Shown: positions 1-9,700 of the stretch, piece after piece
Numbering within the stretch: the stretch's first letter is position 1
Layout of the letters: every line of letters starts with the position of its first letter
NCBI GenBank assembly: GCA_003573635.1
Contig: QUTJ01031841.1
Coordinates: forward strand, 1 to 29,882
From: Goniomonas avonlea
Lineage: Eukaryota > Cryptophyceae > Goniomonadida > Goniomonadaceae
DNA length: 29,882 nucleotides
Direction: 5' to 3'
The notes under the pieces: model-generated
Seen by the model: the letters and a program-made list of their open reading frames with translations, nothing else
Database searches by the model: none
Told to the model about the DNA's origin: nothing
Made by a program: the position numbers and the translations under genes

Positions 1-115
1 AGTTTTTGGGCTGCGTTGGTTTTTCTTCTTCTTTTTCGGCTGGCTGGATTGTCGCGTGCGCGAAGGCAGTCGTTCGCCCATCCATAAATAGTCGACTTAC
101 ATCTCTACACTGATA
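1..115 (+). repeat. Diverged direct repeat, copy A
   Basis: The left copy begins AGTTTTTGGGCTGCGTTGG, runs through a T-rich stretch into GGCTGGCTGGATTGTC, and ends near CATCCATA and CATCTCTACAC. The same landmarks occur in the same order in the copy that starts at 254, with indels. The left edge may continue outside the window. Confidence 0.6.
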
Positions 116-253
116 ATGATAGGTACTCACGACATCATCCCTACATGAGGATCAAGGACAATCGCCTCCGGCAACCAGTGGCCCGCCCCCCCCCCGGAGG
201 GGCAGGGATCGACTCGGTCTTACATGCGCTGCGAATCTATACATTTTCATGGT

Positions 254-413
254 AGTTTTTTTGGCTGTGTTAGGTTTTTGTTTAATTTTAATTTGGATGG
301 CTGGGTTGTCACACACTAGAATATTTGGGGCATCCATACAGTACATACTAGTACGGCGGCATGCAGAAACGGACAGTCGTCGTCCACCCACTCATACTTG
401 CATCTCTATACAC
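254..413 (+). repeat. Diverged direct repeat, copy B
   Basis: The right copy begins AGTTTTTTTGGCTGTGTTAG, followed by a T/A-rich stretch, GGATGGCTGGGTTGTC, CATCCATA, an AGTCGTCGTCC segment and CATCTCTATACAC. These match copy A (1-115) in order. Copy B is longer, mainly because of inserted bases between CATCCATA and AGTCGTC. Confidence 0.6.
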
Positions 414-416
414 TCA

Positions 417-471
417 CCATTTGAACTTGAATAGCTGTGGTGTCCAGCTCCTTTTGCCATTTGAATAGCTG
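417..471 (+). repeat. Short direct repeat CCATTTGAA...TAGCTG
   Basis: CCATTTGAACTTGAATAGCTG (417-437, with a 6-base internal repetition) is echoed by CCATTTGAATAGCTG (457-471). It lies about 300 bases upstream of the start codon. It could be a regulatory element or simple slippage; nothing in the sequence decides between these. Confidence 0.5.
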
Positions 472-771
472 CCGCTTCCATACAAAGATTGGTTCTGATG
501 AGAGGCGCCATCTGGTTGTGGTCGCGCTCAATAAATTTCATTACTTGAAAACAAGAGTTCCCGAGTTTTTCAAGCTCTCCCCGGGCTCTCCACCTCCATA
601 TGTGTCGACAGAGTAGAAACCTCGGTTATCTTGGGATAAAGGTTCGAACAAACTGGATTGATTGGAAACGACTTCAAAGGAGTGATCTCAAAATCTCAAC
701 AGCGAGACTCAAGAGTCACTTTGACTGTGTCGCACGGCCGGCAGTGGCCTGCACACGTTCTCAAAGGAACG

Positions 772-3700
772 ATGGCAGCTGCTTTAAGCTCTCCGGAGCA
801 AAAGGTATTGACAGTAACGTTTCAGAAACTCTGCTGCCTCATTGATGGAGTCCCTGCTGCGCGCGCCCAAGCGATGGCAGGACGAGGATTACCTGGCTTC
901 GACGAGGCTGGGCTCAAGGCCACCCTAAAGGCGGGCATCAGTTCGTCCAACGCCAAAGTTAAAAGGCTGGCCGTGCACGCGCTTGAAGCTTTTATGACTG
1001 TTGTGGAGCGGGACAATGTCAAGGTGAGTTTCTCGTTGTGCAAGTGGAGCAACATCGTCTCATCAAAATCACGCAGCTCTCAGGAAGCAAGCAGTTTGTC
1101 CTCGGATTTTTGGTTCAGATCATCCTTCCGTTTGGAGTGAAATTTCTTGCGTGCTCCAGCTATTCTCGCTTTGCTGGAGCATTCGCGCCTGTCCTTTGCT
1201 GGTGGATTCGTCAGGTCCGGAGCATTGGAGAGACTCCAGAGGGTGCCAAAATGGCGCTTGAGGTTCTGGATAAAGTGCGGGGAGTACTACTGAACCAGCA
1301 ACAGTTCACGCCTCTGCCCACATCTTTTCAAGATGTTGTCATCTCCAGCAAATGGCAAGAGCAACGTGACAAAAGCGCGTCGGTTTCACCAGGCTCTGAG
1401 GGCAAGATTCGCTATTTGATGGCGGCGATTGTTGCCATTTCAGAGTGTTCAGGGCAAAGCCGAGACAGGATTTTTGAGGTTATCCTGTTCTGCCTCGTGC
1501 CCGGCTCCAAGTCAGCGGATCCTGCGACTCAGCCCGACGCGGACCTCCGCCTCTGGGACTCAATTGCTCCCAACCCGGCCGCCCTCCAAGTGATCGTTGC
1601 GGCATTTGTCAATCCTCTGGTTGTGGCCAAAGTGACTTGCGATGGAGGCGGGGGTGTTAGCAAGCCTGTGGACGAGAACGCACACAAGAGCACGGGCAAG
1701 GATGGCGTGACCAACAGCGCTCCCCAATCGTGGACGGTAACCTGGAGCGACGGCCTTAAGGACACGGTTGCAACGTCCTTGCATATGCGCCGAACTCGCC
1801 CAGTGGAGTTGATGCACCGTGTCATTTCGTCCTGCCGTAGTGACCGCGACCAGAAGGGGGACCGTATCCGCATGTTGACGACTGCAATCGAGAAGGCCTC
1901 CATTCGATCTGAGGTCAACTTGTTCTCTGAGCTGCTGGCGGTGGTGGTAGCCAGCCTTCCCTACAGTGACGCCACCACCGAGGTCCCTAAGCTTGTGGCG
2001 ACAGTCGTCAAACGTGGCATCGAGGCGTCGAGTGAGTTCATTTATGCCGCACTGCAGTTCTCCATCGACAACCCTCGCTTGTGGATGGATGCACTCGCGA
2101 GCCTGCCGCCCCTTGCCACCTCGCTGCGCACGAGCATGGACTGTATCTCTCAGGAGCTGTGCGATCGGTGCAGTGCGTTGGTCTACTCGAGGATGTCAAA
2201 GACTCTCCCAGTCGAGATTGGCATGACGTTGCGCGGTGTCGTCGTGCACGAAGTGCATGCTGGCACTGCAGTCGCCGCTGCCGGGCGAGTCAAGGCCGGG
2301 CATGTCATTGCGACTGTTGATGGCATCGAAGCCAACTCGAGTAATATCCACTGGCTCCTCCTCGGGGCTACTGGTGCTCAGAGAGTGTTGCAATTCCGGG
2401 CAGGCCCAGACTCGGACCCAGAGCTGATTGAGCTGCAGCTGGAGTTGGCTCCAGCGGAGGAGCCGGACCGCGCCATGGTTGTCTGCTCACAATGGCTTGA
2501 GATGCTTGTCAAACTGGCCAAGGAGTGTGGCTACGTCGCCACCTTACAGGCTCAACCACCTGAGTTTTGGTCCACACTGCTGCTGCGATTGAGCGGGGCG
2601 GCGGTTGACGCGGACGCAAAAGCCGCTTGTCTGCGTGTGTTACTGACTCTGTCGAGGCACACGAAAACCAATGTGATTGGCGAAGTGGTTGATATGCTCG
2701 GGCCCGCGTTACCAGACCGCTATGATGTTGAACGGACCAACCACTGCCTTGACCTCGTCCAGTCGGTTTGTAATGGTCCCCTGCGTCTCCGGTTTCTCAC
2801 CTCTGACTCGGAACCAACAACGTTGAGCGAATCGGACGACTTCAAGGCCCAACAGGTAGAGCTTTTCGGCCATCTTCTGCAGTGCGACAACCGGCGGTGG
2901 CGCGACTTCGCCGTGTCTCTGCTGTTGGATATTGAGGTGCAAAATCCCACCGTGCTGCGGCAAGCCACCGCGGCACAGGCTGTCGCGGCTGTCATGAGGT
3001 GGTGGCTCGCCCCAGGCGACGTTGTGATGCCGGTGGTGTCGCCAATGCTGGTAATTGCGCTGGTCGCTCGGTTTCCTGAGCTGGGGGCGACTGTGGCGGA
3101 TGCCATTGGCGTTTCCCAGGAGACCCATGATCTGCTTCATCGCATCAAACTTGATAAGAGGTGGTATCTCGACCTCCTTCGCATCCTTGACAACAAAGAC
3201 TACATACAAGACGGCGGCGAATCGATTGCCAAGGTTGTGCTTTCTTCATTGTTCCGACTCACCTCGGGCATGAGTGTGGTCGCTGTCGAGGAGAGCACGC
3301 TGCGGTTCAACCTTGATGTGGTGTCTGCCCTCGCTCAGTCAGAGACTGGTCGTCCACTCTTCGATCAGCTCCTGTCTGGCAGTCGCACGATGAAGTCATT
3401 GATGGACACCCTCAGTACGAAGTACAACCGTGACTGCGCTCCATTGCTTGCCCACATCCTCCACTTCTCGGAGGAAGAGGGGCAGGTTCTACTCGACAAC
3501 TTGGGCAAGGTTGACGTTGGTGCCCAGAGTGGCATGTTTCGGACCCAAAGTCACGGGGCCGACAATCCTATCAGGGATCATGTGGAGTTCTTTTCTGAGA
3601 TTGCCAGCCACACTGACACCAAGCTCAAGGCCACGCCAGACAGCTTCAGACAAGTCGTCTCGCTCCTCACCCCCGCGGTTGTGGAGCAAACGGACTCCTT

Positions 3701-6700
3701 GTCTTGCGGGCAGTCGCCACAGCCTCAGGCTTGCGAGGACTCTGCCTCGAGCACGGAAGCGGCTCGTGCTTTGAGCAACCTGCTCCCGTCCCCGCCTGCC
3801 TCTTCCAGCCCAGACGCGGACACCAAGCTGGTGTTGACACCATCAACCCGCGTCAACGTGGCCAAGATATGTGAGGTGCTGCATGATCCGGTGCCGCTGT
3901 TACTAGAGGGCCCAACTGGTGTTGGGAAGTCCGCCACCGTGGACGCGGCAGCCAAGATCAATGGCCAGAGGCTTGTGCGGTTCAACATGTCGTCGCGCGT
4001 GACGATTCAGGACTTCTGCGGCAAGGTGGACCTGGTGTACAACGAGGTGACCAAGACGGAGGACTTTGTCTTCACCAAACAGCCGTTCACTGAGGCGTTC
4101 GAGAACGGACATTGGCTCCTTCTCGACGAGCTCAACCTCGCACCTGACACTGTGCTTCAATGCATCGAGAATGCCCTCGACACCGGAGTGCTGATCATCT
4201 ACGACTCCAGCTCTGCCGACCACCACACGCTCAAAATCAAGCGTCACCCTGGCTTCCGCCTCTTCGCCACACAGAACCCGAACTCAGGGTTCTTCAAGGG
4301 CAAACGAGAAAAGCTCTCTGCCTCCTTCCTCAACAGATTCCGCAGTTTCACCTTCGGCCAACTGCCAAGGTCTGAGTGGCGTGAAATCATCACAGAGCGC
4401 CTGAACCAAGCTGGTGGAGCGCTTGCTGATGCCAGGTTCTGCCAGCGGCTGGCCGACATGATGCTGGACCTGCACTTTAGCGTGCAGGGCGCTGTCCTGA
4501 GTAAGACGGAACTCTTCAAGGAGCGGACCCCTTACTCTGAGATTTCAATTCGTGAGCTCCTCAAGTGGATCGAGTACGTGCAGCTGACAGCGACCGACCC
4601 CGAAAAAGCGACCTGTCTGGCCTCAGTTGACACCGCCAAGCCCACGATGTCAATGTTCGGCTGGCTGGTGTACGGGGCTCGATTCCGCTCTCAAGGGACA
4701 GACCAGCTCAAACGGCTGTTCCATGCGCAGAACTTCGATCAGGGGCTGCTGCGAGGGAACCTCTCGATGGCTATTGCGAGCTCTGGCGCAGGCACGGCCC
4801 TGACCTTCAAAGGTGGGGGCGCCCCAGCGGTCGAGTTGCAGTGGAGCAGTCCGTCGTCGGAGGTCTTGGCAACGAGCCTGCCTGAGGAGCTGCAAGACTT
4901 CTTGGAGGATCAGGGTGCCTGGCAAACGTTCTTCGTTGACGTCCACCAGGTGGCGTTCGGCGTCCTGACAAGCAGCGAATTCATCCTGGCCCATGGCCTG
5001 TACAATATTACCCAACAGTGGCTCGTCCAAGCCCTCGAGCGCGCCAAGGGGGACGCCGAAGCATCAGGTGACAGGCAGACCCTCGTTAAAACTTTCGTGT
5101 TGATTTACCTTGCGAAGCTTCGCCACGCTGCTGCGCGATCTACGCTCTTCGCCGCGATACAGCCTCTCCTATGCGATCCAATCGAGTTTTCGGACTTGGA
5201 CATCAAGGCCCTCCAGATCTCTCCAGAGTGGTCGTTCGCTCTTTCCCAGCGCGTGCTCCGCCTTTGGCAGTCGTTGGCCCTGGCCTCGCATCTGAAGAAC
5301 CCCATCCTTGTCACCGGCGATGAGTCGTCTGGCAAGAGCGCGGCGCTCGTGACCTTTGCGCGCCTCCAGGGTGTCAACCTCTCCCAGTGCTGCTTGACAC
5401 CCGAGACAGATCCAGCTGTCATGGTCGGACAGCTCATGCCGTCCGGCGCTACAAGCGGAGCTCGCATTCACTGGACCAACGGGATCGTGACGGAGGCAGT
5501 GGAGAAGGGGAGCTGGGTCGTTCTGGATAACCTCAACTCGGCTGAAGCGTCGGTGCTGGAGCGACTGAACCCGGTGCTTGAAGAACCTGCAGAGTGGCTC
5601 CTGACTGAGAATGGGCAAACCACCCCCATGCGTATCGCCAACGGCTTCCGAATTGCCGCAACGATGACATCAGCATCAGCTGGCAACCGCACCGGAACCG
5701 AGTTATCGCCTGCGCTGTACAATCGCTTCAGCATCATCCACCTGGAGCGTTTTCCGGCCGACGCGCAGGCAGAGTTTGCCACAGAGATTGCAGCGATTGC
5801 CAAGAACAACCTGCCCGACGCTCCCGGCACCCGTGTGGACCTTGTTGTCGACGTGAGCTGGCTGATCATGTCTCGGGCGCGTACTCTCAAGTACCCTGTC
5901 ACGCTTCGAAGTCTGTGCCGTCTGATCAACAGTGCGTTCAAGCTCAGTGTCCAGTACCCAGACATCACCTTCGAATCTAGCATCTGGGCTGCGTTTTCAG
6001 TAACCCTGAGCGGGTTCCTCAACGACGAAGCCTGCTCAGCTCAGGTCAGGGACCTCCTCAGTGGCAGCGGCCCGGTGCACCTCCCACGGTTTGGTGGCTC
6101 CATGAACTTTGCAAGCGGCGAGCACGTCCTGCCGAAGGACCGCCAACAGCTGGCTGACGCAGTTCTTGGTTGCATCCGCTGCGGTGAGCCCATTCTTCTG
6201 GAAGGTCCCGCTGCTGTGGGAAAAACCTCGCTCGTGGACTACATCTCGAGGCACGACGAGCACTCCCAACGGCACGGCAGGCCGAACAAGCTTCTGCGTG
6301 TGAACAACTCCGCGTCGACGACAATTCAAGACTACATGGGGTCGTACCTGCCCACTGGCACCGGGCAGTTTGAGTTCCGGGCAGGAGCGCTGTTCCGTGC
6401 GATGAAGGAAGGGTACTGGTTCCTTGCAGACGAGTTCAACCTTGCGGAGCCCGCGGTCATGAGTACACTGTTTCCGTTGCTCGAAGGCCAGAACTGCATT
6501 CAGATCCCGGGCACCGACAAGACCGTGTACGCCGCCGAGGGGTTTCGCTTCTTCGCGACGCAGAACGACGCCAAGTACGCCAACCGCCACGAGCTCCCCT
6601 TGGCACTGCGAAACCGCATGATGCAAGTGAACATTGAGGACTTCTCAGAGGGCGACCTGATCGAGGTGATTCACCGACGGGAGGAACCGGGCCGCAGCGA

Positions 6701-9700
6701 GGAGGCCCCGGACCGAGTCGCGGCCGGCCAGCTCGCCAAGCTCTACCTCGAGCTGGCCAAGAACGCAAGCCTGCGCATCACGATGCGCGACATTGTCAAG
6801 CTCGTGCACCGGCGGCACCACGTGCATGGCCTCAACGGCAACCCCTTGTCGTGGCTTGAGGCTGGCATCTCGTTGCTGGGGTCCAAGGTCCCGCCAAAGC
6901 ATCCCGCTTACCAGCACCTGGTGGACGCGTTTGTCGCGGGCTTCGGCCAGTCCGCTCAAGTAGCGTTCAAGAAGCTGGAACAGTCGCCGATGTCGGAGGT
7001 GGTCGCACACTCAAACGGCTCCTGCTCCTTCATATCTGGGCAAATCAAGGTGACGCTGGAGAACATTGACCTCTCTAACAGCGTCGTCTTCGGCAAACCC
7101 ATTAAGTTTGAGACCCCCTACCGGTCACCCCAGCCGTTCATCCGCGCGCTTGTGGCCATGGCAGCCGCCACACGCGCCCGCGAACCGGTGCTTCTGATTG
7201 GCCCCAGCTGCTTCAAGACTCTGCTTGTGGAGACGTGGGCTGCAATCAACAATCGATCCGGTGACCTCCAAACGGTCCATCTCGCGCCGGATACGGAGAC
7301 GTCAGACCTCGTGGGGCAGATACAGCCGTTTGCCTTACGTGATGTGTTGTCTTCGTTGAGCACCAACGCAGCCACAATGTGGTGTCGGCTCAAGACTTTG
7401 CAATCATCGAGCACGCTCTCCCCAGAAGAGGAAGATTGTGTCACTTACCTGAACCGGCACATCAACGGCATTGCGGACTCGAGCAACCCCGTGGCGTCAG
7501 TTCCAGAGATGATTGAGAAGTACATCCAGCTCCTGACTGCGCAACAGGATGTCCTCAGCCCCCAGGAAGAGCGAGCGCGCGTGGAGGAGGAGCAAGACGC
7601 GGAGCTCAGGCGCCGCCAGAACGCGTTCGGTGCAGCAGATGCGGTGCAATCCGAGTTTAAACTTGACTTCAATGACTTCTCAGACCTCGCTGCCTTCGAG
7701 CAAGAGGAGTTTTCCTCCGACGACATGTTCAGCGGTGGCGCTCATATGCTTCGCAGCGACACGTTTGGCTCCACTGGGCTGTATGTAAATCCGGCTTTAA
7801 CCGGAGTCGCAAGCCCTGCTACTGACCCAACTGGGCTTACAGACCTTAACTTCGACGCTGGTGACGCTGGATTCACAAACCTTAACTTCGACGGGGACGC
7901 TGGATTCACAGACCTTAACTTCGACGGGGACGGGGCCGTGACTGGGCCCACCGACCACGGGGCCTTGACTGGACTCACAGACCTCAACTTCGACGGGTGC
8001 AGCCCCTCCGACCTCACTTTAGGCCAGGACGGCCTCACAGGCTTGAACCTCACTTTCGGTGAAACTCCAGAGGAGATGCCGTCCGGAGCGGTTCCCTCAG
8101 GTCCCGAGGCATTGGTATTGGCGTCGAGCGCAGACGGTCCCACAGACCTGGCGTCAATCTCGGACTCACCGGCTGACACTCCCAGCTGGGTCGTAGTGTC
8201 CCCACTCGGTTCAGACTCCCCTTCCTTTGGTTGGCTCAAGGTGCCTTACGATGGCGACTCTGACGACCCAACGGACCTGTTTTTTGATGGTGGCGACACA
8301 AACGACCTTGACGCCTTTGCTGTTGACTACAAGGAGCCTGAGGAGGAGCTGGACCTCGAGGCTCTCGTGGGCCGGGACGCTGTGCAGGCCCAGGGCGCTC
8401 CAGAGCCTGCTGCCAAGAACCCACCCAGACCCCAGTCTGTCCAGGACCGTGCGTCGATGTTTGGCGCCACAACCCCAATGATATCCCCAAAAGCCTTGGC
8501 CCAGAAGCGCAAGGTAGCAGCAACAAAGGGCAGCTCTCCCAATACAGACGCCGAGCTCTCCGAGGAGGCAGGTCCCACATCTCTGTTTTTTGACGGTGGC
8601 GACGATGGCAACGCCAGTGGCTTGATGGAGTCGCCTTTCGACGACATTGATGACTCTGAGGGTGTCGCCTTGAGGCGAACAAAATCGGACGCCAGCAGGG
8701 AAGAGACGCAGAAAGAGTGCGACCAGCAGTTAGAACGCCATTATGCATTAGAGGACTTAGTCTCGCAGACCGTGAGCAGTCGCCCCACACTGCCGCTGCC
8801 TGTTGATCTCGAGGAAACCATGTGCCAGCTGATCCAAACCCTCAACTCCGACGTTGGGCAAGGCATTCTGTCTCGCGATGCCGCACTCGCCGAGCTCTGT
8901 AGCAAGATCATCAACCTGTGGGGAATCGTCGACCCGACCTTCGCCTGTGTGCCTGGGGACAAGCCCCTGCCGTCAAGCGACAAGCCTGTCTTCCTCTTCC
9001 GCGACGGCCCTGTGGCCTCCTGCATCAAGAGTGGCAAAATCCTGTTCCTGGAGGACTTTGACATCCCGAGTCAAGCTGTCACTGAGCGGCTGAACAGTTT
9101 GCTGGAGCCGACGCCGTCGTTCAGTATCACCGAGGACATCACGCTCAGCCAGCACGACATCCCAGTCCTCCCCCAGTTCCTGATCTTTGCGACGGTCCAC
9201 CAAGAGAACGAGATGGCCAAGCTCAACCTGAGCCCTGCCACACGCTCGCGATTCACAGAGATCCGGGTTCAGCCCTACAGCGTTGAGGAGCTTCGAGAGT
9301 TGGTGGTGTTAGCGGTCAATCCGTCGAAGACACAGGAGGGGCAGGATGCCGTGGACATCATGATGGCCCTCCGTGAGACAGCGGTGAGCGCAGCTGGCTG
9401 GCGCAACAAGCACGACGTGCACACGCTGTTCCGCATGGTCGACTTTGTTCGTGAGCACGACCCCGCCCTTGCACTGTCCCAGCGCGCTTGGTTGGGCGCT
9501 CGCTTCTTTTACTTCGACGAGTTTTCGTGTGAGGAACAGCTGAAGATGCTTGCTGCGTGCAAGCTCCCTGGCGCGCAGAAGCAACTGGAGCTCTTTGCTC
9601 TGCCGATGCCCAAGCACGGCGCGCTTGTGCTGGGCGTCGATAAGCAAACGATGATGGACGCCAGCAGTGCGGCTAACCCCGACTCCGACCTGAGCACATC

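Larger units (their letters stand above)
1..771. other. 5' flank without a supportable gene
   Basis: This stretch holds no convincing coding region. The reading frames in it are short and have no recognisable protein features. It contains a diverged direct repeat (1-115 and 254-413), a poly-C run near 186-195, a short repeated motif at 417-471 and an AATAAA hexamer at 530-535, which could be chance or the poly(A) signal of a gene further upstream. I see no clear TATA box. The promoter and 5' UTR of the giant gene must lie here, probably in its right half. An in-frame TAA at 637-639 shows that the main frame does not extend upstream of it. Confidence 0.7.
772..3830 (+). other. Domain: helical N-terminal region, HEAT/ARM-like (residues 1-957)
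   Basis: Helix-turn-helix units rich in Leu and Ala, without transmembrane or signal segments, fill most of this region; an example is the stretch around KVKRLAVHALEAFMTVVERD. This resembles HEAT/armadillo scaffolds, though I cannot delimit individual repeats by eye. A Gly/Lys-rich spacer (about 1636-1720), a Tudor-like motif and a PDZ-like domain interrupt it. A Ser/Pro-rich low-complexity segment (about 3700-3830) separates it from the first AAA module. Midasin also has an N-terminal domain before its ring, but I saw no specific match to it. Confidence 0.5.
7083..9530 (+). other. Domain: AAA+ module 4 (residues 2041-2857), degenerate and split by a long insertion
   Basis: The P-loop reads GPSCFKT (7200-7220, residue 2080); it is one residue short and lacks the Gly before Lys. 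It is followed by APDTETSDLVGQIQPF. The second half of the fold resumes about 550 residues later, with a Walker B-like ILFLEDFDIP at 9039-9068 (Glu-Asp in place of Asp-Glu), then VTERLNSLLEP, LIFATVHQEN and finger segment ATRSRF. The module is probably structural or nucleotide-free. The insertion is described separately. Confidence 0.8.

Noticed and set aside
186-206. Poly-C run followed by GGAGGGG as a terminator-like hairpin or G-quadruplex element
   Set aside because: It is too short and too simple to support a functional claim in a eukaryotic flank.
1038-1214. Start of the giant protein at the ATG at 1038
   Set aside because: This segment is better explained as intron: a good GTGAGT donor at 1024, a CAG acceptor at 1212-1214, matching phase, and an upstream exon with a strong start context.
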